This document shows, in pieces, positions 9,761 through 20,946 of a DNA stretch of 64,000 bases. Under the pieces are notes generated by a model, which saw only the letters and a list, made by a program, of their open reading frames with translations, made no database searches and was not told the DNA's origin. The DNA is from Lasiosphaeris hirsuta (Eukaryota > Ascomycota > Sordariomycetes > Sordariales > Lasiosphaeriaceae). Location of the stretch: contig JAUKUA010000005.1 in the NCBI GenBank assembly GCA_030549175.1, positions 682,001 to 746,000 on the forward strand, given 5' to 3'. Position 1 is the first letter of the stretch; each line of letters starts with the position of its first letter. Made by a program: the position numbers and the translations under genes.

Positions 9761-12275
9761 GCTGTGCCCTACTATGGACAGTTAGCCTTAGCAGTACTTA
9801 TGTTCTTAGAGAGTGCCCTTAATGGCCGCAGCACCTTCCTCACCGGCGCCCACTCCTTCCTTCTCTTTCTCCTTCTCCTCCTCCTTCTTAGCCCGTACCC
9901 GGGTACGCCGGTCCTTACGTTACCTCTTTTATAAATAGTTAAATCCACTTTCTTCTGGCCCGATTTAATTCTTACTTTTTTTACCCTCACAGACTGTGGG
10001 GTCGGCGACAGACGATACCTAAAAACTAGTAACTAACGCCGGGGTTTTATATAGAGTGATAACGGCTACCGTAGCGGTATTCCGAGATATACCTAGGGTT
10101 GGTAGATTAATATTAAAATTACTTACTAAATGTATTATTCGTAAACTATTTTCTTATAATACCGGTATAAGTATGACACACACTTGCGGGTGCAGGTGCC
10201 GGGAGCACGGTTGGGCGATGCAGAGCACAGTATAAAAAACACCTCCACGGAAGTCCTGTGCAAGGAGCGGGATAGTTCGGGACGCAGATCACAAAGAGAT
10301 CGCAAATCATTCTACGTTTCCGGACATTCTGGCCCAGATAGAAAAGAGCCCTGGACCACTCAACTCTATTGAGTGATTCCAGGCTTCAATTGATCTTCTT
10401 GCAACCACCTAACCACTGTTCCATCATCTTGCATTGCAACCCCCTATCCTCGTCACCCCAGCGCCTGACAGCTTTACAAAAGGCTTCGGGTCTACTAGGG
10501 TAGACTTCGCTATTTCCCTCGCCCTGTGGCTTCAAGTGCTCTTCATTACTCTGAGGGATAAAGCGGTAAAATTTCGGTCAGGTCAAGTTACATGGCGGCT
10601 TGTCTTGGCAGAGACGCAAAGGAAGCTTGGCCCCGAGCTGAGTTCTTGTGTCTGTCGTTCCTGCGTCGAAATTGCCTCACGACACAGGACGCATGGCGAC
10701 ATGAGTGCTAGCAGGGTGCCTTGCCAGAGCTGGGCTTATGAAAGAACTGAAACAGTCGTCACCTTCAATGGTTGCACTCATGCTATTTAATATCTTTGTA
10801 TTCGTCAACATCGACGCTAGCGACCAAACAAAGTAGACTCTTTGGGCCCACTGGAGGGTTTTGTGTGATAGTACGATACTCCAGGAAACACCCATGCTTG
10901 ATCGACAAGCATGCAAAATAGCGCGCAAAAAACAACCCGACTTATCACGTGATCGTGGTTGCTTTAGCGTGGCTTGGGATGGATTGCGGGGGCGTTCTTG
11001 ACCAACACTAAACGGGAAAGGTGATGCGCGCTCCCCGTTCCCAGTTGGCTGCCAACATTGTAGCCCCCGTCCCATGGCGAAGCCCAACAAGACACCCGAT
11101 TCGGCTTACCCACCGACGTGGGGGACCAGTTTCACTGTTGCAATCGAAGTCTCGCCCTGGTCAAATCACTGGTAGCAGAGGATGAACCAAAGCTCAGAGG
11201 AGAGCGTGGTGCGAAGTATTGCTGTCGCGTCAGTTGCCTTGGCTGAAAGATACTAAGATGCCCGGAGGGATTGTGGGTTTAATAGAAAAAAACTGACGAG
11301 TTTTCAAATTGCAGACGCTCGCTGTGTTTGGATTGTGAATGGAGAAAGGTGCTTAAGAGAAATGTGCCATGAACCCTGCCAGATAACGACCCCTTACCTA
11401 TACATTGCGTTGCATTGCGCCGTGTCGGTACGCTGCTGCATTTGGTCGGACTGACGGTAGGACCCGGGGCCCATCTCTGGACACCTGCCGTATACTACAT
11501 ATACATAGTACAGTACTAGGAGACGTTGCCAATGTCAGCCCTGTAAGAAGTACCAGCCACCAATCATGCGGTCCTATGGACGCGGGATGCATCTAAATCC
11601 AAAAAGAATTCTCCTCGCCTGCGTCCTGGGCTCCTCCCGGGGGAGATGTTATACTACCGAACGGGGATACCGGCGCCCATCCACTTTTCAAACTTTCGTA
11701 TCAACCCAGTGCGCGAATTGCCATCCATTGCCACCCTCTTTTCTGCCTCTAAGCCAGTTATTCGGCTGTCTGTGTGGCTGCTGACAAGCCGCTGCAATTT
11801 CATATTGCATCCATGCCCAGACGTGGCTTGCCTCCTGTATGCAATTGATACTTCGCAGTAGGGGCTTCCCCAGTGTCAAGTCAGAGATAGAGCGCCACTG
11901 TCTGGTATCTCTGCCACCCCTCTTGCGATAGGAACTGTGGGCTGGAGGATCAAGAAGAATAGCAGCAGTAGGGCCGGCCGCTGTGAAGGGCCGCGTGGGT
12001 GGGTGTGCTCCCATGTAGCAACCGACCATAGGATAGAATTGCAAGCGAAACCGCCCCATTTAAATAGATGGCGGCGTTCGGATCGGGAAGGGGGGGGGGG
12101 GGGGGGGGGGCGAACGGTAACCTTACGACAAGCGAGGGTTATCAATTCTAGCCCAACTGCCCAAGATTTCCCAAGCCCTCATAGTGACATTCTTCGACCG
12201 TACTTCTTTTTTTGTCCCCATAACGGGGAGCTATTGTGGGACCGGCGCGAGCTTGTTGGACTGCCCGCAGACCAA
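9761..12275. other. gene-poor region, partly AT-rich; promoter of membrane-protein gene
   Basis: About 9880-10160 is strongly AT/TA-rich and stop-dense, as expected of mutated repeat DNA. The rest is mixed-composition DNA with only short, unrelated ORFs. A G21 run occurs at 12090-12110, about 165 bp before the next start codon. No further gene is supported. Confidence 0.45.
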
Positions 12276-13591
12276 ATGAGTGCCGTGATCGCGGATCCGG
12301 CTGTGGCCTCGGCCTTTGCGGCGGGCCGGGTGCCGGACAAAGTGAGCACCGCCTGGCTCGACGAGACGCGCGATCAGCCGGCCGTTGCAGCCATCATCGC
12401 CGTGACCGTCTTCACCAGCCTGGTGGTTGGGTGTCGGCTGTTCTCAAGATGGTTTGTGCTGAAGAGGTTTGGCTGGGACGATGGACTGGCGGCGCTGTCT
12501 CTGGTGAGTTCCCTTATTGTGTGGCTGTCGAACGAGAGCTGACAAGGTCCCGATCTAGCTCCTCCTGATCCCGTTTACCGCGCTATGCATCCTGCTCATC
12601 AACATGGGCTCGGGGCGGCATTACGAGTACATCCAATACGTCATGACCATGGAGACAGTTGAGCTAAGCGAGGTACTTGACTTTGCGGCGCACATCATCT
12701 ACACCACGGCACTGGTGGTGTGCCGCCTATCGGGTCTCGCCTTTTACCATCGAATCTGCGGGCTGCACGACGAGTTTCTCTTTGCGATCCGCCTCCTCGC
12801 AGGGACACTGGTAGCAAGCTTTCTACCACAGCTGTTTCTGCTCATCTTCCATTGCCTACCTGTCACTGGGCTGTGGCCGTACGACTGGCAGCCGGGGGGC
12901 GAAAAGTATACGTGCCTACAATGGGGCATTGTGTATAGCGTCAACTCTTCGATTTCGCTGTTCTGCGATCTCTTGTTGTTTGGGATTCCTGTGGCAATGA
13001 TCTGGATCCTGGACCTTCCATCGAGGAGGAGAGTGCAGCTTGCATGCATTCTACTGCCTGGAATTCCGTAAGCTAACCCATCAGGGCCCCCTGTGTTGAG
13101 CAACTCGCTGACAAGGTGCGTGTAGGGTGATTGGCATTTCTATTGCGCGGCTTATCCTCGTCATTCGCGGGCAATGGGACTCGGACCAGTCGTGGTCATA
13201 CAATCCAATGCTGGCAGTGGAGGTTTCAGAGATTGGGGCTACGCTCATGGCGCTGTCGGTGCCTGGCATCAAGCCCATGTTCGATCGCTGGGTGCTGCGA
13301 AAGACGCCAACATCGTCGACACACGGTGGCTCGAGCAAGACGCGGTCGGGGACGGGCAAGAGCAAAAGCTCGCACAGCACACCGCTCCGCAGCCTGAGCC
13401 TCCGGCCAACACACACCCTATTGACCAGCAGCGAACTGACCATCAAGGGCAACGATGATATCGAGGCGGGCTACCACCAGCGCGAAAACACCAGCACCGA
13501 GGGCATCTATGTGCGCGTCGACTTCGATCTCGGCGAGAACCGCCAGCGAGACATCGATAAGGAGCATCAGTATATTGGCACGGCGCGTTAG
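12276..13591 (+). CDS. fungal rhodopsin-like integral membrane protein (seven helices)
   Basis: Exons are 12276..12503, 12559..13067 and 13126..13591, giving 400 residues. The introns are 55 and 58 bp with GTGAG...TAG and GTAAG...TAG ends, and the frame is kept across both. Hydrophobic segments begin with 'AAIIAVTVFTSLVVGCRLFS' and continue through 'LLIPFTALCILLINMGSG', 'ALVVCRLSGLAFYHRICG', 'LFLLIFHCLPVTGLWPYDW', 'ISLFCDLLLFGIPVAMIWIL' and the final pair. The 'KRFGWDDGLA' loop after helix 2, the 'C.PV...W' motif and 'P...IWxL' are hallmarks of the large fungal rhodopsin-domain/PTH11-related family. The C-terminal 130 residues are a Ser/Thr-rich cytoplasmic tail. No CFEM domain is present. 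The ligand is unknown. Confidence 0.85.
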
Positions 13592-14562
13592 CGTCAGCGT
13601 CCCTGTCGTCAAGGAGGTTGCTCATCGGTCGCCACTCGATGCGGAGTAAATTTAATCTTGGTGGGAGGCGTTTTTACCTCTCTTTTAGCGGGTGGGTTGG
13701 GCGTTTGTTGGCGTCTTTTTTTTGTTGCCACCACTTGGTGTTCGACAGGCCTCTTCGACAGGTCCACTGCGGGGTAAGAGGTCGAATGCAAGACTGCAGG
13801 GGCTTGTGGCTGCGATTGTGATACCTATGACAGGATGAATAAATAGTTTTGATAACATGGGCTGGGCGCGCTGGGATGCAAATGCAACGGCATTGATAAG
13901 TTCAGACAAAATGGGCGAAATTCCATGTGTGATGAACCTCTTCCACATTTGGAGGAGACAGGCGAAGCAGCTTGGCAAGTTGGCATGGTGCCCCCCCCCC
14001 CCACCTTCCACGGAATTGGCGGGCGGGGGGGGACCTGGCAGGAGCAGAATCACAGCAATCTTTCGGGGTGGACTTTCTGGGGATGGAAAAGCGAGAAGAC
14101 GGCAGCAATTTCCGCGCCTCCCCCCCCCCCCCCCCCCTCCGACGGGCTAGGCGGGACTTTGAGTCCTGCTTCGCACCTGCTTTGCAGTGCTTCTTCATGT
14201 TCTCGATGGCCTCTCTCTTTATCCCGGAGAGACCAAGGCCCTGGCCCATGCCTGCTTCCCCGCCGCGCATCCGTCCCTAGGATAGGATGCATGCAGCGTC
14301 GCTTGCAGTCGACTTGCAGTCGGATGGAATCGATGCAGTTGCGTGCTGTGGATGCCACTGGAGACTGGATGCAATGGCACGCTGGCCCCATATTCCCAAG
14401 TGCCCCATAACAACGCTGCTGGTTGCACACCTCCCCCATTGAGACCTCTGTCAGGTTGTTGTCACCTGCGTCGATCCCGCCCTCCCGCCGTCCCACTCAC
14501 TCTACGCTGTCGCCGCAGGTGCAGACGCAACCGCAACCGCAACCGCAACCGCAGCCGCTGCA
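13592..14562. other. intergenic, promoter of amidase gene, long C-runs
   Basis: It contains C12 (13991-14002) and C18 (14120-14137) runs, plus a short CAACCG-type repeat just upstream of the amidase start (about 14525-14555). Short ORFs crossing the C-runs are compositional artefacts. No gene seen. Confidence 0.5.
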
Positions 14563-16496
14563 ATGCCTGGTTTCCAGTCTCGGAAGCTCGCCCGCACAGC
14601 GCTCTTCCTTCTCGGCGCTCTCGTCCCCTTCGCCGTCAACGGCCAGACAGTCGACACGGCCACCCTCTTCCCGCTGCAGAAGAATGTTGGTACGGATACG
14701 CTGTTCCCTATGCCGCTCTGCGGCACCTTCAAGCTCGAGGAGGCTACCATCGACCAGATGCAGGCCGCCATGGAGAACGGCACCCTGACGTCGGTCGAGC
14801 TTGTCAAGTGCTACCAGCTGCGTGTCTACCAGACGGATGACTACATCAAGTGAGACCTGGATATCGTGAACCGTAAAGCACTCGGTGCTTGTGCTGACCG
14901 CGTCATTATAAAGCTCGCTCCTGCAGATGAACCCAGATGTGCTCACCATTGCTGCTGAGCGGGATGCTGAACGTCAGGCCGGCAACGTCCGTGGTCCCCT
15001 GCACGGTATCCCCTTCACCATCAAGGATAATATCGCCTCCAAGGATGCGCTCGAGACCACGGCTGGCAGCTGGGCTCTCGTTGGCAGCATTGTTCCCCGC
15101 GATGCCCATGTCGTTAAGAAGCTGCGTGAGGCCGGCGCCGTTCTCTTTGGCAAGGCTACTCTGAGCGAGTGGGCCGACATGCGCAGCAACAACTACTCCG
15201 AGGGCTACTCGGGCCGTGGCGGCCAGTGCAGGAGCCCCTATAATTTTACCGTCAACCCTGGCGGCAGCAGCTCCGGGAGCGCCGTGGGTGTTGCCGCGAA
15301 CGCGATTGCTTTTTCGCTCGGCACCGAGACGGACGGCAGTGGTGAGTTGCCCTCTCCATTGGCTGTGATATCGGCGCGCTAACAGCTACATGCAGTCATC
15401 AATCCTGCCATGAGAAACTCAATTGTTGGGTTCAAGCCCACGGTCGGGTTGACCTCGCGTGCTGGGTATGTTTCATGCTGCCTCATCCCGCACCCCACCA
15501 CTAACATGCCTTCTCAGCGTCATCCCGGAAAGTGAGCATCAGGATTCGGTCGGCACTTTCGGCCGCACCGTCAAGGATGCCGTCTACGCTCTGGACGCCA
15601 TCTATGGCATCGATCCTCGTGACAACTACACCCTGGCCCAGGAAGGCAAGACTCCTGCGGGTGGATACGCCCAGTTTCTGACCACCAAGGACGCCCTCAA
15701 GGATGCCGTGTTCGGCATCCCCTGGGATAGCTTCTGGGTGTATGCCGACCCCGAGCAGCGGAGGATTCTCAAGCGAGTCATCTGCCAGATTGTGGCTGCC
15801 GGGGCCACGATTGTCAACAAGACGGAGATCACGGATTACGAGACCATTGTTGGCCCCTACTGGAACTGGGACCTAGGCTCATCGCGCGGCTACCCCAACG
15901 AGTCCGAGTACACGGTTGTCAAGGTCGACTTCTACAACAACATCAAGTCGTACCTCTCGGAGCTCGAGAACACGAACGTCAAGTCGCTCGAGGACATTGT
16001 CCGGTACAACTACGACAACGATGGCAGCGAGGGCGGCAACCCCTGGCCGCTGGGCAACCCGGCCTTCTACTCGGGCCAGGACAGCTTCCTCGCCTCGCTC
16101 GAGACGCTCGGGATTAAGGACGAGACATACTACCAGGCGCTTAACTTCACGCAGTCCAAGACGCGGAAGGGCATCGACGACGCGTTGACGTTTGGGGGCA
16201 AGCGCCTCTCGGGCTTGCTGGTGCCTCCTGATGTCGGGCAGTCGTACCAGATCGCCGCTCAGGCCGGCTACCCCGTCGTCACGCTACCGGTGGGTGTGCA
16301 CTCGGCGACGGGTATGGGATTCGGCCTGGCCATCATGCAAACGGCCTATGGGGAGGCTGAGCTGGTCAAGTGGGGAAGTGCGATCGAGGACCTGCAGCTC
16401 AAGGGCGATACGCCCTACAAGCGCACCCTGCCCAAGTGGCATAGCTATCTGACGAGGAACATTCCGCTGTTGAATATCTATGAGGGGTCAGATTAG
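14563..16496 (+). CDS. secreted amidase-signature (AS) family enzyme
   Basis: Exons are 14563..14849, 14914..15341, 15396..15465 and 15518..16496, giving 587 residues. The N-terminus is a signal peptide (Arg/Lys start, hydrophobic 'TALFLLGALVPFAVNG'). The amidase-signature core shows Lys about 133 in 'FTIKDNI', the Gly/Ser loop 'PGGSSSGSAVG' (about 211-220) with the cis-Ser, and nucleophile Ser about 238 in 'TETDGSVINPA', so the Ser-cisSer-Lys triad is present. The family hydrolyses C-N bonds of amides. Secretion and the fungal type suggest an extracellular amide or peptide substrate (inference). Intron 1 must use the AG at 14913: the AG at 14926 would give an immediate TGA. With 14913 the join reads YINSLLQMNPDVL, as expected for the family. 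Confidence 0.9.
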
Positions 16497-18020
16497 GTGG
16501 TGCGTACATGTCTGAGAGCCGAATAATCTATAATATTACTGTACCCTCAGTGATGACCTTTGCGAAAAAATGAATATACGATGGCAAATGCGATCCTTCA
16601 GGGGCAACAAATGTCGCAATAGGAGTTTCCAACCAAGATTGGAGCGCACCGGCGGAGCTAGAGACGGGAGGCATGATCGGACCCGGAGGATCGATTCACA
16701 GCGGGGCAAGCGCCGAAGGGTGGGTCACCCGGGGCGGCGGACCGGACCGCATCCGCCCCACACGCCCGAACTAATTTACTCCAAAGTCAAAACCGACAGA
16801 CCGAAATGGCGGGCGCTGCCAATCAGGGGTGATACGGTGCCAATTCACGGCCCGGGACGTCGGGTGACTGCAGGGGACGGAGTACCTATGTCAAAGAAGC
16901 ATCATTCTGCGAAATTACTACTAACCCCAAAGCGAGCCGTCGTGTGTGAAATGGTGGATCCCAGGTGATGACAAAGGTTGCTGTTTTAAGAAGACCAATG
17001 GCCAAGGGTATCTTGGCGAGGGGCGTGAGGGGGGGACCTGGCTTGCCTGGGTCAGGGCTGAGCGGGCTGTTTCGGGTTTAGACGCCACACCTTGATTCCA
17101 TCAGGCATCGATCTCACCACGCTACTCAGATTTTGGGAAGGGACCTTGCTGCCCATGTGCCGATCAGCTAGGCGTGTATTCCGTGTGGCACGATGCGCCG
17201 GTCGTCGTGGGTTTTGGGCCAATGGTGTTGGTGGACGGCCAAGTGCTGACGGGTTGCTGGGTTCAGCTGCCAGGGAAAGGCAGTTCGCTTAGCAGTTGGA
17301 GTGCATGGTGGTGATGCCTAGGTATTACTATCGTACGGCACGGATACTAGCGCTGGTCCTTGGTCTAGGTCGCTAATTATTTTAAGGCGGGTGATAGCTA
17401 AGCATCGTGGTGAGGGTACCCGCCTGAAATATTACTTGAGAGCAGAGAGCCTGAGCCTTGTGGCGGGCGAAGCTGACCAACGCACCCGATGAGGTCTGAC
17501 GGCGGAAGCACTTCCAATTTGTCGGTGCTGCTGCGCTGGCCAGTTTCCTGGAAAATCAATTAGAGTTCTTTTTAAGCATACGGCCTGTCAAACAAGGGCC
17601 TGGCAGTCGAGAAGGGTTAGAGCATTCTCCAGCAGCTCATTTGCCATATACGCGACGTGCATCCTGGCCACTCGGGCAGCCTTACCATTTCTGCACCCCA
17701 TTTTCCCTGGGCGCACCAACAGGCGTATGTACCAATGATGAAGGAGTAAGGCGCAGTGCTGGGGCTGACAAGCAGACGCGCCAACGTTCAAGCAATCTTA
17801 TCACCTCGAAATAGGCAGCGAGCAGACGAAATGAAGGAAATGGAAGGGCGAATATGTAAGAAGTCGAATCGCCGTGGTTTTCTGGCTTTCTGGCTTTCTG
17901 GCTTTTGGTTGTTATTCAGACCTGAAGTTCACTTCATCCCATCTCGGACTAGTGCGTCCCTCCTTCGTCCCCCATTGGCCAGTTTCTCAAGCCACAAACA
18001 GGGGCTATTATTTACTTACC
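16497..18020. other. intergenic region
   Basis: About 1.5 kb between two plus-strand genes. A 132-codon ORF at 16570-16968 is Arg-rich, with no domain. The direct repeat 'TTTCTGGC' near 17879-17903 is minor. This stretch is the promoter region of the S41-like gene. Nothing else supported. Confidence 0.5.
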
Positions 18021-20670
18021 ATGTTGTTTCGCGAGGCTCTCTGGGCCCTCGCCCTCACCAGGGCATCGACTGCCCACGTCATTCGGCGCCAAGATCTCGA
18101 CCCTTCGGCTGTGTCTTCTGCGTTTCCATCCGAAACCGTGCTCGAATCTGTCGCGTTTTCGCCCTCTATTGTGAGCGAGACGAGCGCGCCGGCACCGACT
18201 TCGACTGCTTTGGTTGGGAAGGGGTGTACTGGCGTGTCCGGTTTGGCGACAGAGGCGAAAGGTATGCCGAGTTTGGAGCTGAATCCTGAAGCGCTGAGAA
18301 GGACGTGTGTGCTGATGGGTGTTCTATGGTGCAGCTTCTGACCCAGACGCCACCGTTTTTGTCCCTCCCTCGCTGGCGCTGTCGTGCTTGGAGTCGGTAC
18401 CGGTTGATGTTGAGCGGGATATTGGCGTGATCGAATAGTGGGTTGTGCCCCCCCCCCCCCCCCCCCTTCGAACGCAGAAATCCTGGCATGGCTAATGCAG
18501 TGACCACAGTTTTCTTCCATATGTATCCTTCCAGAGTACCCTTGGGTACCTGAAGAAGCCTCCCCAGGGCTACCTCCTCCCCGGTGTTGACGTGATTGGC
18601 GGCCTGGTCGCAATCCGCGAGAAGCTGAGGAAGGGGGGCTACAAGAACCAGTTTGAATGGGGCTTGGATGTCAAGCGAGCTGTAAGTCACCCGCCCCTCC
18701 CCCCCAAAATGTTCGCCGTCTAGACTGCGCAGCTCACAGTCTTAAAGTTTGGCGCCGCTGCGGACGGCCATTTCAGCTACAGCCCTGCCATCCTGAGCGT
18801 CTTTGGGTTCCAGAGGACCCTCAACATCACCTCGGTGTCGTCTGACGGTCTGGAGCTGCCCAAGATCTACGACGTTGACGATATCGTGCGGCTCGGTATC
18901 GACAGCGCGTCCGAGATTGTCTCGATCGATGACACTCCGGTCCAGGACTTCGTCGGCAAGGTTGCCTCGGAGAAGCCGTTCCAAGATCCTGATGCCCAGC
19001 TGAACTTCCTTTTCTGGAGCATCCCAACGGCCTGGAATGGAGACAACAGCCCGGCGTTTATGTCGGCAAGAACGCTCCCCGACTCGCACACGGTCAAGTT
19101 CGCCAATGGGACGATCAAGGAATATCCGAACCAGGCCGTTGTCAGCTCTGCTGTCGACTTTGACAAGATCACCTCGGGCGACGACCTCCACGAGTCGGTC
19201 GAGATCCCGCCCCCTCCCGGAAAGGGGTCGCCCGGGACACCGACCAGGCTTCGACTGAAGCACATCTACGCCGATGCCCTTGGCCAGACCGAGACCGAGA
19301 CCGAGGTGACCCCGTCGGCAGCCCCCAGCGCGACAGCGATCCCAGGATATCCGGAGCCGATCGTGATCCACCAGAGCGGTTATGTGTCGGGCTACTTCCT
19401 CAACGGGTCCGCTGCTCACGACGATACCTGCGTGCTGGTCCTGTCTTCGTTTGCGGCGCCCGATGACTCGCTCGTGGACAACAGCATCAATGCCGAGTAT
19501 GAAGAGACTCGGCGCGTCTTCCAGACCTTCTTCAAGGAGTGCGCCGCCGCCGGCCGGACCAAGCTGATCCTCGATGTCAGCGGCAACGGCGGCGGCCTGG
19601 TGATGCAGGGCTACGACCTGTACAAGAACCTCTTCCCCGACAACAAGGCGTGGTCGGGGAGCCGGCTGCGCGCCCACACGGCGCTAGATCTAATGGGTCA
19701 GAACTCATACGAAGTACTCGGTGGCGAGCAGGCCTTGCTCACGAGCATCTTCCTCAACCCCATCACGGGCAAGTCGTACCCCAAATGGAAGGACATGTTC
19801 GGCCCGGCCGTCTTTGCCGAGGACAAGGAGACCAATATTATGATCTACGACTTTGCCAACAAGTCGATGCTCTTCGACCCCTCGACAGAGACCCCCTTCT
19901 CCATCACGGGCTTTGACCCCGACAACCCGGCGCCGACACAGCCCTTTGCCAAGGAGGACATTGTCGTCCTCACCGACGGCTACTGCGCCAGTACCTGCAC
20001 CGTCCTCGTCGGCCTGCTCCAGCGCGAGGCGGGCGTCCGCACCATCGTCGTCGGCGGGCGGCCCCTCGTCGCGCCTATGCAAGCCGTCGGCGGCGTCAAG
20101 GGGTCGCAGGTCCTCCCGGTCGCCTCCATCCAACAGCAGTGGGAGACCATCATCACCAACCAGTCGGTCGTGGTGCCGCAGGACCTGGTCTCGGCCCTCC
20201 CCAAGCCCAGCAACTCGACGCCGCCGCTCATGCCCATCGACCTCAGCAAGGCGAGCGTCAACTACCGCAACGCGTACCCCGAGGACAACCAGGACGGCCC
20301 GCCCACCCAGTTCGTCTACGAGGCCGCCAACTGCCGCCGCTTCTACCGCCCCGAGTACCTGGCTGACATCCAGGCCGAGTGGCGCGACGTCGCCGACATT
20401 GCGTGGCACGGCGCCAAGTGCGCGCCGGGCAGCACCGTGAGTGCCGATGGCAAGATCGATAGCAAGGTCCCGGCCTACAGCGACGCCGTCCGGTCCAAGC
20501 AGAGCATCTACGACGGGCCCGGGTCGCTGACGAATGCCGAGTGGCTGGCGCTGGCGACCAACCTGACGGGCACCACCGAGGGCATTGCGAGCGGCGCCGG
20601 CAGGAGGGGCGTCGAGCTTTCGGTTGGTGTTGTGGCGGCCGTGTTGGTCTCGGCTCTTTTGATGTTGTGA
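18021..20670 (+). CDS. peptidase S41 family protein, secreted and probably GPI-anchored
   Basis: Exons are 18021..18261, 18335..18437, 18510..18681 and 18748..20670, giving 812 residues. A signal peptide (start MLFREALWALALTRA) is followed by a Ser/Thr-rich stretch and the family's N-terminal domain ('CLESVPVD', 'PYVSFQSTLGYLKKPPQGY', 'AAADGHFSY'). The S41 tail-specific protease core carries 'DVSGNGGGLVMQGYDL' (about 446-461) and 'LTDGYCASTCTVLVGL' (about 581-596), where the catalytic Ser is expected. The C-terminus ends in a small-residue site plus hydrophobic tail ('VGVVAAVLVSALLML'), which fits GPI anchoring. This is the fungal S41 type whose known relatives include UstP of the ustiloxin cluster; no RiPP precursor or other cluster gene is visible nearby. 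Intron 2 (18438..18509) contains a C19 run. Confidence 0.87.
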
Positions 20671-20946
20671 TAATTTAGACTGGGAGATGGGACTCGGAAG
20701 CATAATGCATCATAGAGTGTGTTGAGGTGTTTTGGCAGGAGCCATCATGAGCGATATGTGCCACAGTTTCTGTGAAAATATTTTGGGTTTATTTATATAT
20801 TTATTTCCAAAATCGCATTTGTGCTACCAACTACTTGTCGCGAGCTGCGAAGTCCTCTGCAGGTATTGACAGCAATCCCTAAATGAATGCATTGTCTTAT
20901 TCCAAGTCAGCAAAGGAAACTTCCCACTGACCTTTATGTGAGCCTT

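Noticed and set aside
16570..16968. 132-codon plus-strand ORF
   Set aside because: Arg-rich, no recognisable motif, no promoter or splice context.
18021..20670. RiPP (ustiloxin-like) cluster suggested by the S41 peptidase
   Set aside because: No repeated precursor peptide, DUF3328 oxidase or tyrosinase gene lies nearby. S41 proteins of this type also occur outside clusters.
19705..20703. 332-codon minus-strand ORF
   Set aside because: Antisense frame kept open by strong GC3 bias of the S41 gene; low-complexity Val/Gly/Asp composition.
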